Position numbers and translations under genes: made by a program
Assembly: GCA_963667005.1 (NCBI GenBank)
Contig: OY762937.1
Span: forward strand, 2,666,001 to 2,730,000
From: G963662605 sp963667005
GTDB lineage: Bacteria > Bacteroidota > Ignavibacteria > Ignavibacteriales > Ignavibacteriaceae
Direction: 5' to 3'
DNA: 64,000 nt
Notes under the pieces: generated by a model
The model's input: the letters and a program-made list of their open reading frames with translations, nothing else
Told to the model about the DNA's origin: nothing
The model's database searches: none
Shown here: piece by piece, positions 47,169-55,391 of the stretch
Position numbering within the stretch: position 1 is the stretch's first letter
Layout: each line of letters starts with the position of its first letter

Positions 47169-48156
47169 TATGTATTTTAATCTGAGATATGAAAATGAAG
47201 AACTCGTTTTTATAAATCAAACACTGCTTCCTTTCAAGGAAGAATACATTCATACTGATGATTACAACAGAATTGCGGAAGCTATTGAGCGATTAGAGAT
47301 TCGTGGAGCACCTGCTATCGGCGTAGCAGGTGCTTACGCATTAGTGCTGTCTCAAAAAAAAGCAATTGATCCTGCCTTATTCGAAAAAGCATACAAACGC
47401 TTAGCTGGCGCTCGTCCCACGGCAGTCAATCTGGTATGGGCATTAAATAAAATCAAGGATTGTTTTAGTATAAGTTGTACATTTGCTGGACTCGTGGATG
47501 CAGCTGTTGCATTGCACAGGGACGATGAGCGGCGCTGCGAATTGATCGGGAAGTATGGCTGTGAAATCTTTGTAAAGAAATCCAGAGTGATTACTCATTG
47601 CAATACCGGCCGGCTGGCTACAGCAGGTGAGGGTACAGCCTTTAATGTTATCAAACAGGGTTATCTGAATGGACAAGTGGAATTCGTATACGCTGACGAA
47701 ACCCGGCCATTGCTTCAAGGTTCCAGACTGACTGCATTTGAACTGGGGAAAAACAACATCCCATTTTCGATAATATCCGATGGAATGTCCTCCCATTTTA
47801 TGAGTAAAGGTTTAGTGGATATCGCAATCACCGGTGCTGATAGAATTGCCGCGAATGGTGATTCGGCTAATAAAATCGGTACATTTGCCTTGGCGATAGC
47901 ATGTAAATACCATAATATCCCGTTCTATATTGCCGCTCCGAAGTCAACCATTGACTCAAACATTGAAAACGGTTTAGGTATCCCAATTGAAATGCGTAAA
48001 GGAGATGAGGTATTATTCGCGAACGGCACCCCGGTAACGTTGCCGGAATATACGGCGCTATCTCCTTCATTTGATGTTACTCCGGCTGAATTGATACACG
48101 GCATTATTACTGAAGACGGTATATATTCCTACCCATATAACTTTCGTGAAGTATGA
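47161..48156 (+). CDS. mtnA: Methylthioribose-1-phosphate isomerase
   Basis: 331 residues of the eIF2B-like isomerase family. The catalytic Cys147 in HCNTGRLATAGEGTA and Asp227 in ITGADRIAANGD are present, along with RGAPAIGVAGA near the start. It converts 5-methylthioribose 1-phosphate to methylthioribulose 1-phosphate in the methionine salvage or dihydroxyacetone-phosphate shunt pathways. ATGs at 47161 and 47170 are both plausible. It overlaps the PfkB gene and its own stop overlaps the recO start by 4 bp, giving a compact operon. Confidence 0.94.
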   Translation: MSSMYFNLRYENEELVFINQTLLPFKEEYIHTDDYNRIAEAIERLEIRGAPAIGVAGAYALVLSQKKAIDPALFEKAYKRLAGARPTAVNLVWALNKIKDCFSISCTFAGLVDAAVALHRDDERRCELIGKYGCEIFVKKSRVITHCNTGRLATAGEGTAFNVIKQGYLNGQVEFVYADETRPLLQGSRLTAFELGKNNIPFSIISDGMSSHFMSKGLVDIAITGADRIAANGDSANKIGTFALAIACKYHNIPFYIAAPKSTIDSNIENGLGIPIEMRKGDEVLFANGTPVTLPEYTALSPSFDVTPAELIHGIITEDGIYSYPYNFREV

Positions 48157-48887
48157 GCGAGATTGTCAAGACCGAGTCTATAGTCCTTTCGGTGATTGAT
48201 TACGGAGACACTAGCAGGATTGCTCATATCCTGACTGGGGATTACGGGAAACTTTCCGTCATAATTAAAGGCGCAAAACAGAAGACTTCAAAAATTGGGA
48301 AAATTGTTTTCCCGCTAAATATCATCAATACGGTTTTCTACCTGAAAGAGAACCGTGAACTTCAGCTACTCACCGAGGCCGATCTGGTTAATTATTATCC
48401 TCAAATCCATGAGGACTATGATAAACTTAAGTATTCGCTTGCTGTGCTTGAAGTTGTTAATGCATCCTTTCAAGAACATGAGCCTAATCAACGCCTATAT
48501 AACGGTGTGAAGAGAATAATTGAACGTATCGCCTTATCGCAGGACGCAGACCCCATGGTTAGCTTTTTACGTTTCTTTGTTTTCTTTCTTGAAGAAATGG
48601 GATACGAAATCAATTTCGAATTTTGCAATAATTGCCATGAGCCTTTTACTGAATATCCAGAAGGTTTTTCGTCTGAAACCGGCTTGCTTTGCAGCAATTG
48701 CATGAATACGCTTCCACCTTTTTACCGGATAGACCGGGAACTTTTCAATACGCTCGATTGTCTAAAATCAGGTAAAAGGATAGTTTCGGGACAAGAACAA
48801 CATGTACAAAAGATGTTTACCGTATTGCTTAAATATGCACAGTTTCATATTCCCGGATTCAAACAAATTAACTCATTAAAAATGTAA
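48153..48887 (+). CDS. recO: DNA repair protein RecO
   Basis: 244 residues. The N-terminal OB fold starts KTESIVLSVIDYGDTSRI, followed by IIKGAKQKTSKI; the C-terminal helical part holds the CNNC and CSNC pairs of the Zn site. RecO works with RecR to load RecA on SSB-coated DNA. ATG at 48153 lies in the ATGA overlap with mtnA. The next gene, a Do-type protease, starts 43 bp downstream. Confidence 0.93.
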   Translation: MSEIVKTESIVLSVIDYGDTSRIAHILTGDYGKLSVIIKGAKQKTSKIGKIVFPLNIINTVFYLKENRELQLLTEADLVNYYPQIHEDYDKLKYSLAVLEVVNASFQEHEPNQRLYNGVKRIIERIALSQDADPMVSFLRFFVFFLEEMGYEINFEFCNNCHEPFTEYPEGFSSETGLLCSNCMNTLPPFYRIDRELFNTLDCLKSGKRIVSGQEQHVQKMFTVLLKYAQFHIPGFKQINSLKM

Positions 48888-48930
48888 CAAGTTATTATTG
48901 CAAGAAAAAGAAGGCATAGAAGGAAAGACC

Positions 48931-50424
48931 ATGAAAACGAAACAACTTGTTGGTGCTTTTGCGCTCCTGTTTACGGGTGTAATTCTGGGAGCATTTCTTA
49001 TTTCAGGTAGTGGTTTAGTTCATAAAAGCTGGGCAGGAATTCAGCTCGGAGCGAAGAAACCTCCGGTAAGTCTCAATGCTGATGCTAGCGCGTTTAGTCA
49101 GGCTTTTACAGAGGTTGCTGAAAAAGTGACTCCGTCAATTGTTCAAATTATCGTAGTTGCTGAAACAGATGAAGATCAACAGCAGCAGCAATTTTTCTTC
49201 TTCCCGTTCAAGGATTTTGAAATACCAAAAGAGCAGCTGGGATCAGGCAGTGGAATTATTGTAACCGATGATGGTTATATTCTGACAAATAACCATGTTG
49301 TTGAAAACGCGAAGCAGGTATCTGTAATTCTGTATGATAAGCGGAAGTTTGAAGCTGAAGTTGTTGGAAAAGATCCTCTGACCGATTTGGCTGTTATAAA
49401 AATCAAAGCTTCTGATTTACCTGTTGCTTACTTAGGTGATTCTGATAAGCTGAAAGTAGGACAATGGGTTATGGCGATCGGTAATCCGTTGTCATTGAGC
49501 AGTACTGTAACAGCAGGCATTATCAGTGCTCTGAACCGCGGACAATTGAACCTTATTAAGGATAGCTACGGTGTTGAAGACTTTATTCAGACGGATGCAG
49601 CTATTAATCCCGGTAATTCCGGTGGTGCCTTGGTAGATCTTTCAGGTGCTGTGATTGGTGTGAATTCTGCAATTGCATCGAGAACAGGTTCCTATGTCGG
49701 TTACGGATTTGCAATTCCTATTAATCTTGCAAAATCTGTGGCTACAGATCTGATTGCACACGGTAAAGTCAACCGTGGATACATCGGTGTTCAGATTCGT
49801 GAAGTTGATGCCGCTTTGGCCAAATCAATTGGATTATCGAAACCTCATGGTGTCATAGTTGAAACAATCGTTGAGAACGGTGCCGCAGCGAAGGCTGACA
49901 TTAAAAAAGGTGACGTAATTCTTAAAATAGACGGATTGGATATAGATCAGCCGAATCAGCTGCAAAGCTATGTGGCTTCCAAGTCGGCAGGTACCGAAGT
50001 CAAACTGAAAATCTTTAGAGACGGTCAGGAAATGGAAAGAACCGTAACCTTGAAGCCAAAAGACGATAAAGATTCAGGGGACACGGCTAAAAACGATAAA
50101 GGCGAATCCAGTGAAGATGATAACAAGACCATCATCGGTATGGATAACATCGGTCTTACCGTAAAGAATATGACCGCGAAGGATAAAGAAAATTACAAAA
50201 TTGAAAATGGTATTCTTATTTCAAAGGTTAAGCCAAATTCAAGCGCTCAGTTCCAGGGCTTGAGCGAAGGAATTGTGATTGTGAAAGCTGACAAAAAGAA
50301 AGTTGATTCAGTTTCACAATTCAAGAAAATTGTTGAAGGTAAAAAAGGTTCTGCAATTTTACTTGAAGTTGCCGACAGCAAGGGTAATTCCCGGTTTGTC
50401 GGACTTGAAATTCCGGAGAAATAA
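48931..50424 (+). CDS. Do/DegQ-type periplasmic serine protease
   Basis: 497 residues: signal peptide/membrane anchor, trypsin-like domain with catalytic His122 (TNNHVVENA), Asp152 (TDLAVIKI) and Ser230 (NPGNSGGAL), then two PDZ domains (~280-370 with GYIGVQI, and a second near 410-490), separated by an acidic linker rich in DKDSGDTAKNDKGESSEDD. HtrA proteins degrade or refold damaged envelope proteins. ATG at 48931 follows AGGAAAG; a TTG at 48898 is less likely. A Gln-rich stretch (DEDQQQQQ) precedes the LA loop. The terminator after it closes the operon. Confidence 0.94.
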   Translation: MKTKQLVGAFALLFTGVILGAFLISGSGLVHKSWAGIQLGAKKPPVSLNADASAFSQAFTEVAEKVTPSIVQIIVVAETDEDQQQQQFFFFPFKDFEIPKEQLGSGSGIIVTDDGYILTNNHVVENAKQVSVILYDKRKFEAEVVGKDPLTDLAVIKIKASDLPVAYLGDSDKLKVGQWVMAIGNPLSLSSTVTAGIISALNRGQLNLIKDSYGVEDFIQTDAAINPGNSGGALVDLSGAVIGVNSAIASRTGSYVGYGFAIPINLAKSVATDLIAHGKVNRGYIGVQIREVDAALAKSIGLSKPHGVIVETIVENGAAAKADIKKGDVILKIDGLDIDQPNQLQSYVASKSAGTEVKLKIFRDGQEMERTVTLKPKDDKDSGDTAKNDKGESSEDDNKTIIGMDNIGLTVKNMTAKDKENYKIENGILISKVKPNSSAQFQGLSEGIVIVKADKKKVDSVSQFKKIVEGKKGSAILLEVADSKGNSRFVGLEIPEK

Positions 50425-50442
50425 CAGATTAGAGTGAAAATG

Positions 50443-50477
50443 AAAAAGCCCCTCGAATTATCGGGGGGCTTTTTTTA
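50443..50477. terminator. Intrinsic terminator between convergent genes
   Basis: AAAAAGCCCCTCGA / TCGGGGGGCTTTTTTT stem; serves the protease gene on + and, through the A run, aroE on -. Confidence 0.92.
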
Positions 50478-50490
50478 TACCTGGTAAAAT

Positions 50491-51363
50491 TTATGGGGTC
50501 AGATATTTTATGAGTGCATCATATACGCTTTCAATCGGCATTTTTGTTCCGGTCCATAACTCAAAGGATTTTGCTCCCTGATATACGAGCATCTTAATAC
50601 CATTTATCGTGATGGCTCCTTCTGATTTTGCCTGCTGCAAAAACTTCGTATCAACCGGATTATAAACCATATCGAAAACAATCTGATTCTCAACAAACAC
50701 GTTCGGAAGGGTGATGGGGGAATCATCAACATCCGGATGCATGCCTAATGAGGTAGTGTTAACAATCAACTTGGATTTTTGCAGAATCGGAAGATTGTCG
50801 GGCGGGAATAGCTCGTAGCATTCGATATCTTCGTATTTCATCTTTTCGATAAAATACAGTTTAAGGGATTCTGCTCTCTGTTCGGTCCTATTGATGATGT
50901 TGATTTTTGAAGGTCTGAAAAATCTGATAAGATTATATATAAGTGCTCTGGCAGCACCTCCGGCACCTATAACAGAGACTTCCAAACCGCTCAGTTCGTC
51001 CTTATATGGAAGAAGTGTTTCATAAATGCCATACACATCGGTATTATAACCGATAAGCTTGCCCTGATCGTTAACAACCGTATTAACGCTTCCCACAATC
51101 GTTGCTTCTTCAGAAATCGTATGCAGATAGGGAAGAATAAGTTCTTTGTAGGGAATGGTTACATTAAAACCTTTTATGCCTAATGCTACCATGCCTTTGA
51201 GGGCGTCTTTCAAATTATCCTGAGGAATATCGAAAGGTAAATAAAGATATTCCAGTCCTAATAAATTAGCCGAAAGATTATGGATAAAAGGGGAATATGT
51301 ATGCTTGATCGGATGGCCAATAAGACACAATACATTCGTATTCGTATGAAATATGTTTTGCAT
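50491..51363 (-). CDS. aroE: Shikimate dehydrogenase (NADP+)
   Basis: 290 residues. N-terminal substrate domain has IGHPIKHTYSPFIHN and GFNVTIPYKE (Lys catalytic), followed by GSVNTVVN, GYNTDVYG (Asp catalytic) and the nucleotide motif VIGAGGAARAL with NRTEQR. It reduces 3-dehydroshikimate in aromatic amino-acid synthesis. Its start is 22 bp downstream of the TPR gene's stop on the same strand, so it may be transcribed with that gene. Confidence 0.96.
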   Translation of the reverse strand: MQNIFHTNTNVLCLIGHPIKHTYSPFIHNLSANLLGLEYLYLPFDIPQDNLKDALKGMVALGIKGFNVTIPYKELILPYLHTISEEATIVGSVNTVVNDQGKLIGYNTDVYGIYETLLPYKDELSGLEVSVIGAGGAARALIYNLIRFFRPSKINIINRTEQRAESLKLYFIEKMKYEDIECYELFPPDNLPILQKSKLIVNTTSLGMHPDVDDSPITLPNVFVENQIVFDMVYNPVDTKFLQQAKSEGAITINGIKMLVYQGAKSFELWTGTKMPIESVYDALIKYLTP

Positions 51364-51385
51364 GAAGAGACCGAATATTTACAAA

Positions 51386-52807
51386 TTACTTTTTAAATCC
51401 AAAGAGTTCATTGAACAATCTTGAAGACATTACTTTGGGAAACATCTTCGAAAATATTTCAATTAATTCTTTGTTAATATAAAAAGATTTATTCAGATAT
51501 AGATACCCCAAATAATTATTCTTTCTCATGAAATGAATTTTCGCGAGAAGAAAAATATCATGCGAGGAGAGTGAGTTCCCTCCGTGGCTGCTGATGAGGG
51601 CAATGGCGGATTCATATTTGCCAATTGAAATATAGTTCTGAATCAGATCGGAGAATTCCAGAGAGTTTAAATTTTGTGCGCCTCGTGCTTCATAGGAGCG
51701 TATCCGCTGCAGGCAAACTTCATCAATAGATACATCGGATTTTGAAGCCGGGATTTTCCAGGAAGATTCCGGATTATCGTTATAGACTAATGCCGATTGA
51801 AAATCTTGCAGGGCATTCTCGGTATCATTAATTAAACTGAAGCAATTACCTCTTCCCAGATATGCTTCCTGAAATGTAATATTGTACTGCAAAGACTTTG
51901 AATAAAAATAAATAGCCTGTTTATAATCGTGAAGGTCTTCATAGAGAATACCAAGATTATAATAAGCACCTGAATGTTTTGATTGCAGACTGATAACCTT
52001 TTTAAAGCAGTCGATTGCCTGATTATAGTCGTCAATATCCGCATACAAATTACCAAGATTGAACCATGCGTCAGGAAACGATTCATCCACCGTGATAGAG
52101 CAGCGGTAGCTGTCAATTGCTTCCATGTGCTTTTTCAACTGCTCAAGAACGATGCCCCGGTTGTACCAGCCGACTGCACAATGCGTCTCGACAAGCAGAT
52201 ATGTATCGTAAGCTTCGAGAGCAGCGGCGTAATCTTCTACATACTCCAGACAAAGTGCAATATTGAACAAAGCGTCAGGAGAAGCAGGCTGCATTTCGCG
52301 CATTTTGTTATAATATCCCATGGCGGTGTGATACTCGTTACGTGACAAGTAGATATTACCGATTTGGTTGTACAGTTCAAAATCCGCAGGGGACTGCGAC
52401 TGGATTTTTTCAAAAATTTCAGCGGCGCGAGCCTTTTTGCCGGTTGCCAAGAACAGGGATGCTAAGCTCAGCTGATAATCAATATTAACCGGATCGAGAC
52501 TAACTGCTTTGCGTAAACTGCGGGCAGCTCGTTCGTAATCTTTGATTTCAAGCATACAAAGTGATTTTTTATGCCAGAGTGAGGCATCATAGGGGAAGAC
52601 TTTGATCAGACCAGATACAATTCCCGCAGCACTTTTATAGCGCCGGGTGTTCATGCATTGTTCTGCGATTTCTTCAAGGAATGGACGATTATGAAGAATC
52701 TGCCCTTCCATTATCATATTCTTTGACGCAGCTATATTTGAGAGTAAGCCACTCCTCTCAACTGAGTTGCTGTTCATGTCAAAGAAATTGGAATCGGAAT
52801 ATTCCAT
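51386..52807 (-). CDS. TPR-repeat protein
   Basis: 473 residues with about ten tetratricopeptide repeats from residue ~60 to ~340, for example SLWHKKSLCMLEIKDYERAARSLRKAV-like and DAWFNLGNLYADIDDYNQAI units spaced about 34 residues. No signal peptide or membrane segment. It probably scaffolds protein contacts in the cytoplasm; no enzyme domain is visible. The start is ATG at 52807; TTG at 52816 or ATG at 52777 are alternatives. It is 22 bp upstream of aroE, a pairing also likely in related genomes (inference). Confidence 0.85.
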   Translation of the reverse strand: MEYSDSNFFDMNSNSVERSGLLSNIAASKNMIMEGQILHNRPFLEEIAEQCMNTRRYKSAAGIVSGLIKVFPYDASLWHKKSLCMLEIKDYERAARSLRKAVSLDPVNIDYQLSLASLFLATGKKARAAEIFEKIQSQSPADFELYNQIGNIYLSRNEYHTAMGYYNKMREMQPASPDALFNIALCLEYVEDYAAALEAYDTYLLVETHCAVGWYNRGIVLEQLKKHMEAIDSYRCSITVDESFPDAWFNLGNLYADIDDYNQAIDCFKKVISLQSKHSGAYYNLGILYEDLHDYKQAIYFYSKSLQYNITFQEAYLGRGNCFSLINDTENALQDFQSALVYNDNPESSWKIPASKSDVSIDEVCLQRIRSYEARGAQNLNSLEFSDLIQNYISIGKYESAIALISSHGGNSLSSHDIFLLAKIHFMRKNNYLGYLYLNKSFYINKELIEIFSKMFPKVMSSRLFNELFGFKK

Positions 52808-52982
52808 TAGATCCAAGACGATTTATTTTGCCAAGACGATTAATATTGAACAAAGTTCAATGATTGAATTTATAAAAGAATCGCCTAAGAACCAACAAAA
52901 AAATGTAAAATATTTATTAATTTTTGTTATTAGTTTACTGCTGATGGCTATGTGAAATTTCTTGGATTCCTATAAAATATCC

Positions 52983-53012
52983 TTGACAAATACCTGTATT
53001 TTGTCGTATGTT
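52983..53012 (+). promoter_or_regulatory. Sigma-70-type promoter of second small T9SS cargo gene
   Basis: TTGACA (52983-52988), then 17-18 bp, then GTATGTT (53006-53012). The same hexamer and spacing occur at 22571. The rest of the 302-bp gap upstream holds nothing I can support as a gene. Confidence 0.65.
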
Positions 53013-53025
53013 AAGGCAATAAAAA

Positions 53026-53047
53026 TAATCGGTTACTTAAACGATTA
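53026..53047. promoter_or_regulatory. Near-perfect palindromic operator, twin of the one at 22614
   Basis: TAATCGGTTA-CT-TAAACGATTA has one mismatch within the inner 9-bp arms and shares 18 of 22 bases with 22614-22635. The distance from the -35 is the same in both promoters (43 bp), so the pair probably answers to one regulator. Confidence 0.75.
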
Positions 53048-53109
53048 AGTTTACTTCCCACTTTGACTTATTTTCTAATTTAATTACATTAATCACGTTA
53101 GGAGTTACT

Positions 53110-53958
53110 ATGAAAAACCTTTACAGAATATTAACTGTAATCGTTCTGTTAGGGATTATGAGCGCTAAAATAATGGCGCAGGATCTCTATTTTACGGAAC
53201 AGTTGAAAGATACTACTGCATGGAGTACAGTTGTGAAACCATCAACTAATCCACCATGGTCAGAGGTAAGTCTTACTCTTCCTTCAGGTGTCTGGAAGTT
53301 ATTGGGTGTTTATAAAACAACCGGTAGCTATTTATGCCCAGATCTGGGAAATATTAATGATGCACGTTTCTTAAAAGATACAAACGTTGCAAGTTATATG
53401 ATTACACCAACTTTATTGCATGGTGTAGGTACGGTTACTATAGTTGAAGGTAATGGAAAAGCTCTTAAACACGGTGTAGCTATTTCCACAAACGGCGGCG
53501 TGACATGGACTAATGCCGGAATAATAACTTCAACAACTACCAAATGCTTAGAAGCAAGTTTAGCCATCAATAATAAGGCTGTTAATAAGGTTAAAATTTA
53601 TAACGCTGGTTTAAGTGCAGGTAATCTTGATATTAATATTATTAAAGTTACAAGTGCTGAACCGTTGGCTGTTAAAGCTGAGGCTTCGGCAAAAGTTACA
53701 GCTTATAAATTAGGCAGCTATCCTAACCCGTTCAACCCTTCAACAAAGATTGCATTTGAAATTCCTCAGTCATCAAACATTAACCTGAGTGTATTCAATA
53801 TGTTAGGTGAAAAAGTCGCTTCTTTGCATGAAGGTTTTGTTCCTGCAGGTGCTTATTCAACACAGTTTAATGCTTCAAACCTCCCGAGCGGAATGTATAT
53901 TGTCCGTCTCCAGGCTGAAAAGACATCGATTTCTAAAAAAGTTATGTTGATGAAGTAA
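53110..53958 (+). CDS. Small secreted T9SS cargo protein, function unknown
   Basis: 282 residues: signal peptide ending near KIMAQ, a ~170-residue beta-rich domain (LTLPSGVWKLLGVYKT, TTKCLEASLAINN) resembling the short jelly-roll domains also found at the start of the PL9 protein, and a T9SS sorting domain (SYPNPFNPST near residue 203, ending KVMLMK). TTAGGAG lies 5-6 bases before the ATG. Leader, promoter and operator match those of the cargo gene at 22695, although the two proteins differ outside the sorting domain. No enzyme signature is visible; carbohydrate binding is a guess. Confidence 0.75.
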   Translation: MKNLYRILTVIVLLGIMSAKIMAQDLYFTEQLKDTTAWSTVVKPSTNPPWSEVSLTLPSGVWKLLGVYKTTGSYLCPDLGNINDARFLKDTNVASYMITPTLLHGVGTVTIVEGNGKALKHGVAISTNGGVTWTNAGIITSTTTKCLEASLAINNKAVNKVKIYNAGLSAGNLDINIIKVTSAEPLAVKAEASAKVTAYKLGSYPNPFNPSTKIAFEIPQSSNINLSVFNMLGEKVASLHEGFVPAGAYSTQFNASNLPSGMYIVRLQAEKTSISKKVMLMK

Positions 53959-53975
53959 TAGGTTTTAATCAATAG

Positions 53976-54005
53976 AAAAACCCTCCCATTGGGAGGGTTT
54001 TTTAT
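53976..54005. terminator. Bidirectional intrinsic terminator
   Basis: AAAAACCCTCCCATTGGGAGGGTTTTTT; lies between the T9SS cargo gene (+) and manA (-) and can serve both. Confidence 0.94.
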
Positions 54006-54025
54006 TTTAAAGAAAGGAGAATGTG

Positions 54026-55213
54026 TTACGGTATTTCTACGATGAATGCTTTTATTGGAGATTGCGCTGAAAGTGTGAATGACTGTAGAGCTGCAGGAAA
54101 GAAAATGACATCACCTTTGAGGAAACTGATTTTCGTGTTCCCATAAGATACATCCAACCCGCCTTCGGTAATGGCAATAAGACGGGGTCTGTCATTCGAT
54201 ATGAATGTTTCCTGATAAACATTTTGCGAAGCAATTCGCACTAAAGAAAACTCATCTATTCCGGGATTATAATACGATTTACCAGATGTGCTATCAGGTT
54301 GCATTACTTTAACGGAAGCGAAATCAAAATGCAAAATATCCAGCAGGGTATTTACATCGGTAAATTTATTGGTTAACCCGGCACGTACAACATTATCTGA
54401 ATTTGCCATACACTCAACAATATTGCCTTTAATGTATGCATGCGGTACACCTGCACCGGTAAATATACCTTGACCTTCGTGTAACTCAAGAAAATTAAAA
54501 AAGAAGAAAGATAATAAGCCGACATCAGTACCGAAAATTTCATATTGAGTAAGAAATTCTTTTTCGGCGGGTGTCGGATTGTTTTTATTGTGTATTTTTT
54601 TCTCCAGACTTTCAAGAACTAACACCAGATCTGCTTTATTATCATGCTTATGCATAATTGCTTTGTAAACCTCAGACGGGGATGCATTTTCATCACATCC
54701 GGCAAATTGAAGTAACTCAGGATACGTCTGTAAATTTTTATTAATTTCAGGTGCGGGTAGAAATCCACATAGAGTAGCAAGGTTGTCCAATGCGATGGCA
54801 ATTTCCGGCTTATGATTATCATCTGGATAATTTACCGGATCAAGCGCGTGCAGTTTGACAGCTTGCTCTTTATTCGGATGAGTCTGAATGGAAAGGGCTT
54901 TTCTTGCCGACAATACTTTAAATAAATAGGGAAGATTATTATCGAATTTCAATGCAGTTGCTTTCCCGAGCATTTCCTGTGGGTATCGGGAGATGCATTC
55001 AAGTAACGAGATTCTTGCACCCTGGAAATCAAGTTCGGACGACATCTTGGGGTGTGTACCTATCCAGAGCTCTGCATAAGGTTTGTCGGGTACAGGATCT
55101 TCGCCAAGGAAGCCGGGAATATAGGCCTCAGCGTTTTTAGTGCCCCATTCGTAATGCTGGACCTTATTATATAAAAGAAATGGCTGCGGTTGAAATGAAT
55201 CGGAATTTTTCAT
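54026..55213 (-). CDS. manA: Mannose-6-phosphate isomerase, type I
   Basis: 395 residues. The cupin-type Zn site is visible in IQTHPNKEQA and KPEIAIAL, with AELWIGTHP upstream and HAYIKGNIVECMANSDNVVRAGLTNK downstream, the classic type I signature. It interconverts mannose 6-phosphate and fructose 6-phosphate, feeding mannose into glycolysis or the reverse. I start at the ATG 55213; a TTG reading to 55285 adds an unlikely extension. It is divergent from the GH31 gene, whose sugar products it could help process. Confidence 0.94.
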   Translation of the reverse strand: MKNSDSFQPQPFLLYNKVQHYEWGTKNAEAYIPGFLGEDPVPDKPYAELWIGTHPKMSSELDFQGARISLLECISRYPQEMLGKATALKFDNNLPYLFKVLSARKALSIQTHPNKEQAVKLHALDPVNYPDDNHKPEIAIALDNLATLCGFLPAPEINKNLQTYPELLQFAGCDENASPSEVYKAIMHKHDNKADLVLVLESLEKKIHNKNNPTPAEKEFLTQYEIFGTDVGLLSFFFFNFLELHEGQGIFTGAGVPHAYIKGNIVECMANSDNVVRAGLTNKFTDVNTLLDILHFDFASVKVMQPDSTSGKSYYNPGIDEFSLVRIASQNVYQETFISNDRPRLIAITEGGLDVSYGNTKISFLKGDVIFFPAALQSFTLSAQSPIKAFIVEIP

Positions 55214-55391
55214 GCTAATCAGTAAACAAAAGAAAATTGAATGATTATTTAAAATACGAAAAAATATATAATCGTTATCAGGCAATAATTGTTAACTTAA
55301 AAAATAAGATATAGGATGAAAAATTACTTAGAAAACGTCTGTCAATTTCATATATTAACTTTATTGTTATCAAATATTGATTGGAAATACA

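Noticed and set aside
52681..52955. Two ~60-codon + strand frames upstream of the second small cargo gene
   Set aside because: They overlap the TPR gene antisense and have no start signal; the second ends before the promoter.
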